Assembly: GCA_022316685.1 (NCBI GenBank)
Contig: JAKJHU010000031.1
Coordinates: 124,001 to 188,000, forward strand
Reading direction: 5' to 3'
Source: Progne subis subis
Lineage: Eukaryota; Chordata; Aves; Passeriformes; Hirundinidae
DNA: 64,000 nucleotides
Notes under the pieces: generated by a model
What the model was told of the DNA's origin: nothing
What the model saw: the letters and a program-made list of their open reading frames with translations, nothing else
The model's database searches: none
In this document: positions 24,860 through 36,590 of the stretch, in pieces
How positions within the stretch are numbered: the first letter of the stretch is position 1
Layout of the letters: each line of letters starts with the position of its first letter
Program-made: the position numbers and the translations under genes

Positions 24860-27260
24860 GTCTCACTGGTGGTGCTTTAACTTCCCGTGCCCCTGACGGA
24901 GTGGAGGCTTCCAGGCACTTGCTCAGTTGCCCACCTGCTGAGGCACCTCCAGGAGAGTTGGAAAGTGCTCGGTCTCCTTATCATCTCCTTCAGTCCTGGC
25001 TTTATTTCACTAATATGTGCTCTTATTTTGGAAATTACTTAGAGCTGTGTTTGTAGCCTGTATCAAGCCATCCCTCCTGTGCCTCCGTCTCTCACAATTG
25101 CACTCTCTGGCACCCACAAAGATGTGAAATTTGCCTAAAGTGCATCTCAGCTTGGCTCTGTGCCAGTGTGCTCATCTCTTTGTGTATATGTGTGTATTCT
25201 CTGTTGTGGACTGAGGGGCAGAGCTCCAGCTGCTCTGCCTTGGTGGAACAAATAGCAGGACCCCCTCCTCAGCTGAGTCACATCTACTAGCTCACAACGT
25301 TTGTGGGGGCTTCACTTCCCTAGGATCTCTTCCTCTCTGGAAGTGGCCTGAAGGTTTAAAATCTTCAGGGGGGACACTGGCAGCCCTTTGGCAGCATGGT
25401 ACTCCAAGGTTCAGCTGGTCCATGTGAGCCTCATCTCTCTTGGAAGCCAAGGGAGAAGCAGCAGCTCTGGCAGCTTTGGGCAGCAGCTGTGCTGAAGCTG
25501 ATGGCTGATGCTGGCTGCTGTTTTCTGTACAAGATCCCCTTTTCTACAGCCTCAGGATAGACTTAAACCCCAGAACCAGCCAGAGCTTCTGTAGACTTTC
25601 TCCTCCGTCCCTGCCAGTGTGACCTGCTTAGGGTCAGGCCATGAGTGCCACCTTGCAAGCAAACTTGGAGGCAAGCTGCTGCTGGACTGGCACAGCTGTG
25701 CTGGCAGTAGGTGATGTACACACTTGAGCAGGTGTGGGCTCACCAGGAAATTACATCTTCGCATATTAGCACCTCTCAGGGCTGTGTTTGCAGCAGGTCA
25801 CTTGGATTGGTCACAAGAAACAGAAGCTTGTCACTGGTCCTTTGTTCCCTTGTCCCCTCCAGCCCCATCTGATCTCATGGCTTGCTGTGAGAGAAGCAGG
25901 ATGTGTGGATACTTTGGACTCTCTTGCCCCTGATTTTCACCCCTCTGCCATCATATTTAGCCTGGCCTCTACCACTGCTGCAACAGCCAGGGAGAGAGAT
26001 CTGGCTGGGTGTTAATAAAGAGCCTGAAGGAGAAGGAAATTAAAGTAATCATCTGCATTGTGTCCTTTCCTCTACCCCCACTGTGCTCCCTCCTCTCTGT
26101 CTCACACACACACTCTGCTTCTCATTGCAAATGCTCTCTACTGGGATGGATTTTCTTTGATCCATCTGCAACCAAATCCTCACTAATGCCACCAGCTCCA
26201 CTCACTGACAAATCTGTTGTGCTTGAGTGGGCTAAGAAGCCTGACACTGCTTTGGATTTCATGTCCCTTTCAAACTTCACCTGGGAAGAGCCAGCACTGG
26301 GACCACCTTGGCCATTGCTGGAGACTGGTATTCCGTATCCTCTCCTGCATTATCTGAAGTGCCTGTGTTCTGTGTCACACTGGGCTGCAGGTGGGACCAG
26401 CTGTGTTAGGAGTGAAGGTGCTGGTGAGTGCTGAGTGGGGCCAGGGTTACTTGCTCTTGGGAGCAAAAGGGAGTTTTTTTGCTCTTGGTCATATTTCCAA
26501 GCAATGCTTCCCCAGACTCTTGGGCCACCTGGCTCAGCCTGTTGCCTCCATCTGGCTCCACTCACTTCCCCTGCATCTGCATTAGTCAGCCCTCAGCAGT
26601 GACTCCAGCTGCTCCCTGAGACCTGGCTCTCACAGATGCAGCTGCTGTCCCCGTCACTTTTTGGCCTCCTCACGAAAATTTGATCTCAGCCCAAGAGTGT
26701 TCAACTAAGGCACATTTCTGCCTCTGTGCTGCTGTGAAGGAAGAGGACAGCAGCGCTGCTCCTAACTGCCATGGGCACCCTTGCTGAAGAAGTGCCACAA
26801 ACTTTCTGTTTGGCTCAGTTGTACCCCTCATCAGATTAAAGCTGTTGCCACTGCCTGGCTCTCTGGGTGTCCTGGAGGTGTCCTCAAAGGGGTGCACAGC
26901 CCTCCCAAGGGATGAGCTCCCTGGAGCGAGCTGAACTGATACCAGGTCTTTACAGCCTCGTGGATCAGTGGATTTAAACTTTGATACACCCTAGTGCTTA
27001 GGAGGGCACTAGGTCCATACCATGGCCTTTGGATGCTCCAGAGCTTGACGTGAGAGACCTCCTTGGACCCAGCCTAAACCTGGGGCCAGGCAGGTTGCAG
27101 GATGCAGGGGAAGTCAGTCTGGTTCCAGCCCTGCAACTGGACGTGCCAGGATACAGGGAACAATCAAATTTTAACATTCATCCTCGAGCACTGGTGATGG
27201 ACTGATTACCGTCTGCAAAGAAGATATCAGACTGCTCACGGCAGGGACAGCTTTCTGAGG
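24860..27260. other. Unique sequence, nothing recognised
   Basis: No gene or repeat family is recognised. A patch rich in GCTG/CAGC words lies at 25455-25521. A 141-codon plus frame at 26009-26434 has no domain and no exon context. Confidence 0.45.
25455..25521. repeat. GCTG/CAGC-rich low-complexity patch
   Basis: Irregular repetition of agcagc, ggcagc, agctg and gctgatgctg words over about 65 bp. It is not a strict tandem array. Confidence 0.45.
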
Positions 27261-27420
27261 TATAAAAGAGATTATTGTATATTTAAAATACAGACTTTGA
27301 GAAATGTTTTCTTGGCTCCAAGAAGAAAAGCTTCTTTATTTGTGGAGTTAATTTGCATTTACTGTAGCCTGCATTAAAGTTACCCGTTTCCTTTCATTCA
27401 AGGGACTTCTCCTTTGTTCA
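27258..27420. promoter_or_regulatory. AT-rich block with octamer site
   Basis: A TATA-like tataaaag lies at 27261-27268. The sequence ttaatttgcat (27348-27358) contains the POU-factor octamer ATTTGCAT joined to a TAAT core. The surrounding sequence is AT-rich and contrasts with its flanks. It could be an enhancer or a weak promoter. No transcript can be assigned. Confidence 0.22.
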
Positions 27421-27890
27421 CATGAAAGCCGGCAGATTAACCATCTGCAATGCACGTGTTCCTCCTGCTAATTGCTTACAGGATTCTTCCCTTTACACTC
27501 CCCAGAACGACTTCCCAAAGACAGCCAAAGTCACCACGACTTCCCAAGAAGTTTACCTGGGAGGAGAGGCTTTGTCACAGCAGCATGAAAATACTGAGCA
27601 TGGACAGACACCGGGGGATGGACCCAGCAGCCAGTTCTACTGATGCACTCCAGGTTACAAGAGCAATCAGAAACTGCGTCTGTCAGACATCACTTCCCTG
27701 CTGGCCCTGTTGGCAACCTGCAAGCAGATCACAGGGGGACGTCAGGCAGCTTTGAAAGGAGCCCTTGACTTCTCGGGTGCATATGCAGCGGTGTGGCAGC
27801 TCCTCCAGCATTCCCTGCCTGGCTTGCTAATGAGAGCTCCTTTGATTCAGCATCCCTCTTTGCCCTCGCTGGTATGTAGCAGGGCTTTTG
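27421..27890. other. Unique sequence, nothing recognised
   Basis: Short overlapping frames only. I see no exon or repeat here. Confidence 0.4.
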
Positions 27891-27894
27891 ATGG

Positions 27895-28025
27895 CATCAT
27901 CAAGTGGGCTCTGTGGTGCTAGGTGCTGTACATAATAAAAGAGGCTTCCTGCTCTGAAACATTTACAGTCTGAAAGGGCTACACAAAGGAGAGAGGCTGG
28001 AAACCCAGAGAAATGAAGACCCAAC
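27895..28025 (-). repeat. Ancient amniote SINE remnant (MIR-like)
   Basis: The series tggtgctaggtgctgtacat, then aaaagaggcttcctgctctg, then 'catttacagtctgaaagg', then acacaaaggagag and ggaaacccagag follows in order the reverse complement of a widespread amniote element. In that element a tgctaggcactgtacaaac segment leads to cagtccctgcccc, 'gagcttacaatctaaat', acaaagg and ggaaacagaggc. Order and spacing agree over about 120 bp, so the call is better than a single-motif match. I believe it belongs with the MIR/CORE-SINE group retained since early amniotes. The precise family name needs a repeat library. Confidence 0.6.
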
Positions 28026-30545
28026 TTCAAAAAGCTATCTAAGAACCTCAAATGCTCACCAACGCTAAGAAACTCCCTGGAGGCCGAGGCAAAACTGGCA
28101 CACCTCCCAGATGGGTATCCCACCAACAAAAGGGGCTTTTTTCCCTTCTTTTGAGCAATGCTTGGGAAAAACTGGCCTGAGAAGTGATTTACCACAGTAC
28201 CTGCTCTGCAGGAACAGGGTTTTGTGCCTTGCTCCTGGGTCTCTGTGTTTGTCTGGAGAGGTCCTGCTCCCCTGTACCACACCTGCAGTTTTTCTAGTTG
28301 TTGACCATTTTGCAGATGCAAATCCTTACCTACTTTTCCATCCAGAACACTTGGTCCTTGTCTTTTACAGGATTCAAGCAGGCCTGAGATATGGGATCAT
28401 GGCTGTGCCCTGCTCCTTGGACAGGACACGAGGGAAGCTGGGTGCTTTCTAAAGCCCTTAGTCTGCGAGGGACCCACCTCCCAGGTTGATCTCTTTTGTT
28501 GAGGATAAAATTCTCCAGCCAATGTCCCTGCTGCCCATTTTCAGCAGTCTGTGAACCAGTGAGCAAATATCGTTTAGATCCCCTCAGGGGGACCTGATCA
28601 GACTTTTTCCCCAGAGTTTTTAGCTTGCAGGGATTCAACACTAAGATTTATACATGTTTTAGCTAAGTGATTTAATGACTGCAAATAACTAAAGCAAGTT
28701 GAAATAAGAGCAAGTGATGCAGCTAAGAAAAGGCTTTCAGAGGAGACAAGGTTTGTAAGTTGTCAGAGGGAACTCTCTTCCTGTCCTCCATTTAACATGA
28801 AAATTTGCCTATTTTTATGCTTCTAGCACCAAAAATGAGGATTTCTGATTCATTCTGCGGGGTTGAAGTAACACAGCTTCTTAGGCTTGAGGGAAGAAAG
28901 CAGCAATCATGGGGACTAGAGCATCATACACCGCCCCCCCAACAATGCTGTACCAGTTTTCAGCATGCAGTGTCACTAAATCCTTTGTGGGAAAGCACTG
29001 CATCTCTCGTCTGAGCGGCCCAGAATGAAGATTTCATCTAAAGCCCACCTTGCCTTTGCCACAGGGGGATTTGTAAAGAACAAAAGCTTCACATAATCCT
29101 CCTCATCTTAATAAATGATAAGACACAGTTACAAGCAGTCTGGGGAAAATCTAGTCAGGTTTCAAATTTGGACAGGCAGCTTAAGCCAGGGAGATGAAAG
29201 AGTTTGACAGACGTAAATATTTCTGTCCTCCTGAACTGTTGTGTGAGCAGAAGACAGCAGCGTAGGTTCTTAGATGATCCTGGCAGTCCTCTGGGAAGAG
29301 CTGTCCAAATTCCTTGATTTCCTTCCTGTGAGGGAATACTGGTTCAGACTGTTGGCTGGCACAGACTGGCTTTTCCCCTCTGACGCCAGGGGAACGCGGC
29401 CAATTCCAGCCTGCTGAGCTCCTGGCTCGCTTTCCGTGCTGCAGCGCTGAGGGTAAGCGTGCCGGGAGAGTCCTCAGTGAATGAGCCTGTGTGCTCAAGA
29501 GAGACCATCTGGTTTTACAGGAAGCACTGCAGATTAAAGGTCTCCTAATGGTATTTAATTTAGATTCCACAAGACCTCCAGTGGGTAGCTAACAAAGGAT
29601 CAAAAATGTATTTCTTAAAACATCTCCACTGAGAGATAGCAAAGCTGCTGAGGCTTAGTGGATGTCAGTGTGTAAACACTGCTCAGAAAGCTCCTCAGCA
29701 CAGGCTTGATTCATGCAGAACAGCAAGAGGGAGCAGCCAGCTCTTAAGGTTTTTTTCTCATCTCAAGACTTTCCAGAGGGTTTTGATGGTGAAATGGGTG
29801 CTGGAGCTTGGTGCAAGGGCTGCATGCTGCTGGCAGCGTTTCTCCTTTGCCTGCATCACAGCTGCATACAAGCATGTTTTTGACATAATATTGGTGAATT
29901 TGGACCAGACAGATGAGAAATGTGAATGTGTTTCTAGGGAGGAAACTGGGTACCTCTTTATGGATGCTCACCTCTTTCAGATCCAGCCTTAGACTGGTGG
30001 TAAGTGGGTTTGAGATGCATCCTTTGGGATTATCTCCACTTTTAGGGATTGTATCTGTGGATCTTTGACCCTGCTGGATCTCAGCCACATCCACAAGAAA
30101 ATTGCCACTTATAGTTTCATGCAGCATTCACCTGATCTCTCACGTTCTTTCCGAGTGGAGTCCTCACTTCTTCCATTTGCTGCAATCAAGAAGTGTTTCC
30201 TGGGATGCCAGGAGTGGTGCTGGACCATCAGGCTGTGTAACTCTGTTCTTCACCACAGTAAAACCTTATGGCAGGAACTGTGCCCTGCAGAACTCTCTGC
30301 TGCTGTTTCTCCAGCCCCCGAGAGATTTCCTGCTGTAGCAGTGCAGCACCATACAACCTGAGCTGAGACTTTTTCCACAGTGGTACCATAAATCCTCACT
30401 CCAATGCTCCAATTATCCCTCTCAGTGCACGTCTGACTTCAGAATCCCATCAGACAACTTCACTTAAATTCTACGAGTGTCAGAGTCATTAAGTGCAGTC
30501 TGGTCACCCTAATTCCTTAATAATTTGACATGGGCATTTTTTCAC
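28026..30545. other. Unique sequence, nothing recognised
   Basis: Open frames up to 164 codons on the minus strand (27827-28321) overlap the SINE remnant and plus-strand frames, and none has a domain. No further repeats are named. Confidence 0.45.
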
Positions 30546-30549
30546 CTTT

Positions 30550-30630
30550 TTTATGCCCATACAGGGAGGTGATTATAATCAGGGAAGTGACTTGGCTCAA
30601 ATGACATAATTGGTTTTCGTATTTATTCTC
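30550..30630 (-). repeat. Weak MIR-like remnant
   Basis: The sequence 'cccatacagggaggtgatta' followed by gggaagtgacttggctcaaatgac resembles the reverse complement of a MIR core (cccattttacagatgagg... then aagtgacttgcccaaggtcac). The central part is too diverged for a firm call. Confidence 0.28.
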
Positions 30631-32725
30631 CCTCACTCAGTTCAAATGCGCTCAGCTCACAAGTCAAAAAAAGATGATTTCTTCTAATTATCAGTTCTGC
30701 AGAGCTCATCTCGGGCTCTGCAAATCCAACTGCATCCTTTGTGCCTCTACCCTGCTGTCACCAAGAATAAAGTGTTTGCAATCAGAAGGCAGTCAGTCAT
30801 GTTTTGTTGCTAATGTGCAAGGCAGAGCAGAAGCTCTTTTGCTCCTTCACCCTGCTACTGTCTCTGTTGAGTCAAGAGCAGAAAAATGCATGTTTTCAGC
30901 TGGGGCATGACTGCAGGAGGGGGATGCAGGGGGCTGTGTAGGGGTAGTAACGCGAGAGGGACGTTCCAGGCTGCAGGAAGAGCAGAGGAGATGAGGCTGA
31001 TGAATGTCGTGGGGGATGAAGTCACTCATGAGTCAGTCTCCTTGCTCAAAGGGTAAGTGAAAGGGCCATGTCCCCTTGCCTGAAAGCTTCCTGTTCTGTG
31101 GGCTGGGATTTTACAGCAGGCTCCTGCTGCCTTTGTGACTATTCCTGTAGTCAGGAGTTTGGATCACACAGTTGTATTTATAGGTCTGTGACACAGTCCC
31201 AGAGCTGACTCTTGATTGATGTTTAAACCATCACTGATATTGATGCCACAGATCCTCCTCATTGAAGATGTGGTCTCTGCTAATCAAGCTCCTCCTGAAC
31301 TTTCAGGCCTTGCGTTTGTAGGACTAAGACCAAATCATGGCTCTTGATGAGGAACTGGGGTTGGGCTACTTGCTGTGGGAATGGGAAGAGACATACAAGG
31401 GAATGAGCCAGGAGTAGGGCCAGGAGACCACAACTTCTTCTCCCTGCAGCTGCTGCATAAAGCCACTTCTGCCCTGTGGATGAAGCCACCACACTCTGAC
31501 CCATCTCCTGGCAGCAGTCACAGTCAATCTGACTCTGTGAAGTGTTGCCCTTGCCAGAGGAAGAAGTCCACAGCCCTTGTATCATTCTCATCACGGTGTT
31601 GGTTTACCAATGACTTCATTTTGTGCGCAGAGCTGGTGCTGCTAATGGGTTTGATAGACAGCTCATCAAAACCCAGGGCTCAAATGGACCTTTGCTAAGG
31701 ACCTCTATTTAGCATGTTCCATCTGCTTGTGTGGATGGCACAGATGGCAAAAGCCATATTTCGGCAAGACCTCTGCACATCTCCTCACCTGGCAGCCTCA
31801 GGGGGTGAGCTGATGGCAGGGCGAAGGGGAGCAGCACTAAGTACTGGAAAGCTTTGTGGGCAGGTGGAGAAGAGCAGCTGAGGATCAAGTAGCTGAGGGC
31901 TGAAGGCAGATTGTTCCGTGAGTCATGCATTTTTAACAAAGTGGCTTCTACCTGGAAGAGGAATGCGCTGCCTGCTCCATCTCGCAGCGCTCCCTGCCCC
32001 AGGCTGCAGGTCCTGCCACGGCACAACCCCTGTCACACGCGAGTGGGCCCAGCACAGAGCCGCTGAGCAAGGACCTATGGGCTGTGATAGCTGGGGATAC
32101 AGAGCTCCAGCGTCTTCTCTCCTGAGCTGGCCTTCTCTGAGCTTCCCCAGGCAAACCCGCTGCATTTTGAGACATCTGGTGACACGTTTGCTGCCTCTCG
32201 TTCCCTCTCCCTGTGCCACCTGAGAGCTGTGGGTTTGTTTTCTGTCACGGCTCCAGCATCTCGAGGGGACGTTGGCGTGCTGTGTACATGGGATGTGGAT
32301 GTGGATGAGATGCTCTGGGACTCTCCTGCATCACGTGGCTGCCCTGGGGCTGCAATTGCCGGGGATGTGGCTTGAAGTCCCTTTTCTTCCTTTCCAGTCT
32401 TGTGTGCCTAATTCCTCTGAAACAATCCCAAAAGGGTAGTCAAACATTTCCATAATAAGGAGCATTCTAAATAAGCAGTTTCTGTCTCTGCTTCATCGGT
32501 AGGCTTTTCTTAAGACAGCAAGTAGTTACTTTTGAAAGTAAGAACAAAAACCCAAAGAAACCAAGTGGAATTTATTTCCTTTAAACTGTTGTAGAAAATG
32601 TTAATTATGATGATGAGCTTGTCATGCTCTGTGGTTTTTGGATTTTTTTTTTTTATTTTCGGAGCCTCTACTTGGAGGGAATGAGTAAATTCTCCCTACA
32701 TTTAAAGTATGGACAATTTTATGCA
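30631..32725. other. Unique sequence, nothing recognised
   Basis: No gene or repeat is recognised. Frames of about 100 codons near 31.3-32.2 kb are open on both strands and look like compositional shadows. From about 32.4 to 32.7 kb the sequence turns AT-rich. Confidence 0.45.
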
Positions 32726-32730
32726 CTTAC

Positions 32731-32746
32731 ATATATATATATATAC

Positions 32747-32786
<40 letters not shown>
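32731..32786. repeat. (TA)n(CA)n compound microsatellite
   Basis: Alternating AT for about 28 bp with one CAT interruption, then about 15 CA units. It makes the opposite strand read as a YIYMYIYIY/VCVCVC peptide, which is an artefact. Confidence 0.97.
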
Positions 32787-32787
<1 letters not shown>

Positions 32788-33175
32788 AGTTTTCCTGATC
32801 TTGCCTGCAGCTCTTTTGGAGAAAGATTGTGTTAGTCTTGCAGATATGGATACTAAACTTGATGCACGATGCAGTAGTTCTGTACCTGAAATAAAGATAA
32901 GGTGAACAATTCCCACAGCTCTATTAATAATTTTCCCAGCAGGAAGAATAATATTCATCCTCCACTTCAGATTGGTCACTTTCTGCAGTGAAAATATCTC
33001 TCATACATCCAAAATCACTCCAAAATGAAGGACTGCTTTTCTCTGACTTAAAACATAAAAGGATTAACACAGAGTACAAATGCAAAGCTGATAGATAATG
33101 ACATTTCTTTCTGAAGCTTTTATTACTGTCAGATTTCCAATCACCTGATGGACAAGTTCACCCCAAGTTACAGGA
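32787..33175. other. AT-rich unique sequence left of the LTR
   Basis: No gene or repeat is recognised between the microsatellite and the target duplication of the solo LTR. Confidence 0.45.
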
Positions 33176-33579
33176 ACAGGGTGTCACCGAGACCACAAAG
33201 CAGTCACACGCAGACAAGGGATTTTCGCAGGGCAGAGGTCCTTCTCCGATCCAGCTTAAAGCTGAATCCAGGTGGAGAGAGAGCCTCTTTGTTTTATTTC
33301 TTACTTTTTATACATTTGTGGGTCTAGCAGAAGATTGGCTTCTGGGGTTTTTCACCTTTCAGCCAAGTGGCTTAAACTAACTGTCAGTTACAATTGTTTT
33401 CTGGTTAGAAAGATGCAAACAAAGGACAGAGAATGAAAAACAAGGATTTGTTTATGTTACATCTGTGGGAAAAAGATAGAAAACTGCTCTAATATTCTAC
33501 AGTAACTAAAAGATCTGACTCCATTTATGAAAATTCAAAAGGCTTTAAAAAACTCAGAAAAAATAGGGTAACAACAGGG
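33176..33579 (-). mobile_element. Solo LTR of an endogenous retrovirus, ERVK-type
   Basis: A 392-bp body (33182-33573) begins tgtcacc and ends ggtaaca, giving the TG...CA ends of retroviral DNA with an imperfect 7-bp terminal inverted repeat. It is flanked by identical 6-bp copies of acaggg (33176-33181 and 33574-33579), a target-site duplication of the size left by betaretrovirus-like (ERVK/ERV2) integrases. On the minus strand a TATA box (tataaaaag, complement of 33304-33312) lies about 260 bp into the LTR and is followed at once by AATAAA (complement of 33293-33298). This compact layout is known from avian alpharetrovirus LTRs and sets the minus orientation. No internal gag, pol or env sequence is present, so the provirus was lost by LTR-LTR recombination. 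The intact duplication suggests a moderately young insertion. Confidence 0.8.
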
Positions 33580-34070
33580 TATCCCTTTTGTTGATCCTTT
33601 TGGTATATGAAGGAGATTTGTAAAAGCTTTTCCCATTTCTCTGCATTTGAGACTGACAAAGCAGACCGTCACAGTGAGTTCTGAGCAGACATTACCAAGA
33701 CTTTTCAAATATCCTGTTTCTGAGGATCTGCATTATTTTGTTATTTAGCCAATCCATCCGTCCATGCATCCACCAATCTGCAGTGAACCCCACAGTTATC
33801 TATGCACTGGTGTACAGACATTATTTTTGCACAAACACACCAGCCCACCCATCCACCCTCATATTGTGCTGGGGCTGGTAACACAGCGGGAACTCCCAGA
33901 CTGGGACCTTGTGGTGCTTGTCAAGGAAAACCATTTTCCTTCAGCAAGTTTTACACTGGTCCTCCCAAGGTCACCTTTCTGCTAAATCAAACACTAAAGG
34001 GTTTCCTTGGGTGATATCTCACAGCCTCTCAACAGGCTCTCATGTCCCAGCATGGCAAGAGCTGTCACAC
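33580..34070. other. Unique sequence with a CCAT-rich patch
   Basis: At 33751-33777 there is a short run of atccatccgtccatgcatcc, the complement type of the GGAT array at 21.5 kb but far shorter. Nothing else is recognised. Confidence 0.4.
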
Positions 34071-35095
34071 TGTGAATGATAGAAACACCCTGGGAATTTT
34101 CACATCCCAGCATGTGGCTGAGCAGCTTCCAGAAGAGTATTTGGGAGCAGAGGTGTAGCAGGAAGGCAGGGTATGGCAGAGCCAGGATCTTCTACCCTGC
34201 ATCTGTTGTCTACTCCTGCGCATCTCACATGTCCTGCTCCCATCTCATCTCACTACTACTCCTGTCTCTCTTCCCTGGATGGGGAATGATGCTGTCCCCA
34301 TCCCCACTGGCTCTTGTTGGGGAGGAAGAGGGAAAAGGACAGCATTCAGGAGAGGAGAAAGATGTTTGGACAGCTGATTCGTATCTCACAAAGGGGAGGG
34401 ATAGGAATCTACACCCCTGCAGAGGCACAAGCCCAGGAGGAAAGATGCCGAGTAAGCACCAGGGGAGGCTTTTGCAGTTGTCCATGAGAGATGTCTCCCC
34501 TGTGACACTGCCACATTATCACCCCTGCAAGAGCTCCCCTTCTCCTTCTTGGCTATTTAGAGACTTCACAGGGCAGCCCCAAACCTTGCATGATCAAGGC
34601 TTGGCTCCATCACCTGTGTCTGGTCCCTCAGTCCTGCCCTTGCAATGCACAGCAGCAGGCAGCCCTCATCAGCCACACAGGCTGGGAGGGCTCTGCAGGA
34701 TAAAACACTGGATTTTCCTTTTTGTGAGTAGCAGCAGCTAAAGCAGCTCTTCTGGCAGCTTCTCTGGGAGCAAACATGCTGAGAGGACCCTCTGAGCAGC
34801 CAGGCTCCGTTTTCCATGGGTGCTTGGAGTCGATGCTTTGCCACATGGGAGAATAGAGAGCTCCAGCCCTCAGAGCAACAGAGAACCCAACCCACTGCCA
34901 GGTGCCTCGGAGGGTCCTGCTGGTGTGGGTGCACATGGTGGCTGTAAACCCCTCTGTGTCCTCACCGAGGTCACCCCGTGTCCATCCCAGCCGTGACAGC
35001 GGCCAGTGTGCAGAGCCTCCTGTCTCTCTCCAGCACCGAGAGAGGAGCAGGACCCTGGAGAGCCTCCACTGCCTGGTGTGCACCTCCAGGAGCCC
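34071..35095. other. Open but unrecognised frames, probably non-coding
   Basis: A 221-codon plus frame (34076-34741) and 122- and 151-codon minus frames occupy the same DNA. The peptides are Ser/Pro/Leu/Cys-rich without a domain, signal peptide or repeat. I treat them as chance frames. Confidence 0.4.
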
Positions 35096-35099
35096 TCAG

Positions 35100-35212
35100 A
35101 TTCCCAGGCCAATTAAAATCCTCTTAAAACACTGTGCCTCGCCTCCAGATCCCTCCTGGGAACGTGCACCTCATTAGTGTAATTGGGAGATATTTCCACT
35201 CTAGCAGAGCCC
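35100..35212. promoter_or_regulatory. Short enhancer-like candidate
   Basis: The sequence has ggccaattaaaatcc, with a CCAAT-box word, followed by 'cctcattagtgtaattggg' with two TAAT-type cores. It is a short block and rests on composition only. Confidence 0.18.
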
Positions 35213-35454
35213 ACCCAGCCACTGAACTACCAGACTGTTGTGGGAGTGAGTCCTGTAACTTGAGACACAACAGGGTGAAGGGGACCATCAGCTCTGACAT
35301 CTCACGGGGACTTTCTGTAATCACTCCTTGCAGGGTTCAGCAAACAATACAACAGCAATATTTTAATAATGTCTGTTGTTCCTGCGTTGCCCGTGTTCCA
35401 ACGCCTCTGCCCCTGGAGCTCCACTCACTTCATAAATACTTGCCACTGTATCTA

Positions 35455-35580
35455 GGTACCCACAGGTTGTCTACAGTTATGGAAAGCTCCCAATTTATCC
35501 TCAGGGATCAAGAGGTAGTTATCCAACCCTCATGTCACAGACAGGGAAACTGAGGCAGAGGGCTGTGAATTAGAACATGA
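35455..35580 (-). repeat. MIR/CORE-type SINE remnant
   Basis: The words 'aagaggtagttatccaaccc', then tcatgtcacagacagg, then 'gaaactgaggcagagggctg' follow in order the reverse complement of the MIR core (gaggtaggtactattatccccattttacagatgaggaaactgaggcacagag). Both the order of three segments and the strong gaaactgaggca word support it. The flanks have decayed and no duplication is seen. Confidence 0.55.
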
Positions 35581-36590
35581 GCAGTGCTGTCTCCTCCCTG
35601 CCTCTGGAGGACTGCGGGCTAGAAAAGGCAGATGTGGGGAGTTCTCCCTCAAAAAAAGCTCCTTCCTAAGGTGTTTCCAAAGAGCCAGGGGAGGGGAGCA
35701 GCAGTTTCATGGTGTGGATTCTCTAAGGTGTCCTTTCTTCCTGGGACAGTCTGGATACAGCTTTCCTTCTACCAGACTCTACCAAATCAACTATGCTGTG
35801 GGGCAAGAAACGTCTGGCTCACAGTGGGGGCAACACTGGTTTTAATGGAGCTGGCACCGGAGGGAAAGGCTGGGGAGGCAGGGGATGAGGTGAGTTAGCA
35901 AAGCTGCAGTGCTCTATCCTTCTTTCATGTGCAGGGAATTTAACATACCAAAGGCTTTCCTGGATGATAGTTGGCTGATGAGCCTGAAATAAACGAGACA
36001 GCAGCATGGGGAGGTGTGAGACCGGCGCTGTGGAGAGAGGAGGGAGCAGCTCTGCCAGCTCCTGCCCTCTACAGTGACACACGGCAGGGCTGGGGAAACG
36101 AAACCCTGATATCCCGATGCCCAGGGAGATGCTGTGCTCCTGGGAGCTGGCGTCCAGCACACCGCCTCACCAGCATGGGTTCAGGCAGCACCACTGCCAC
36201 CCTGCTCCCAGCTGAATCCAGTCAAACACCTTTCTGAAGGAGAAGCAGCAGCAATAAACTGCCATGTGCTCAGCACAGCAGTAAGTCCTCCTTGGTTTTC
36301 ACCTTAGAGAAGCAGCTGTAACCGTACAAACCTGCCATTTTCCTGAATATTTTCTGCCTGCAAGGACCACGTTTGCTGCCCAATGCAATAGACACAGACC
36401 AGGACAAAGTAAATTCAGTGACAGTGTGAAGTCAGGAGGTTTTGATAGAACCTGGCTCAATGAAAAACAAATTTGCATGCCATTTAAGAGGTCTTCTGCT
36501 TCCTCTAAGTACTGGCTCCAAACGGATATAGAGCAGGACTTGTATGGCAGGATTCTCCCCTTCCTGTCTTAAAAGTATTATGAAAGATTA
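35581..36590. other. Unique sequence, nothing recognised
   Basis: Only overlapping short frames. An ATTTGCAT octamer word occurs at 36471-36478 in an otherwise plain context. Confidence 0.4.

Noticed and set aside
27261..27268. tataaaag as a core promoter
   Set aside because: No initiator, transcript or frame downstream that supports transcription; TATA words are frequent by chance.
32719..32979. VCVCVCVYIYMYIYIY peptide on minus
   Set aside because: Translation of the TA/CA microsatellite.
34076..34741. 221-codon plus frame
   Set aside because: Low-information composition, shadowed by minus-strand frames, no recognisable protein.
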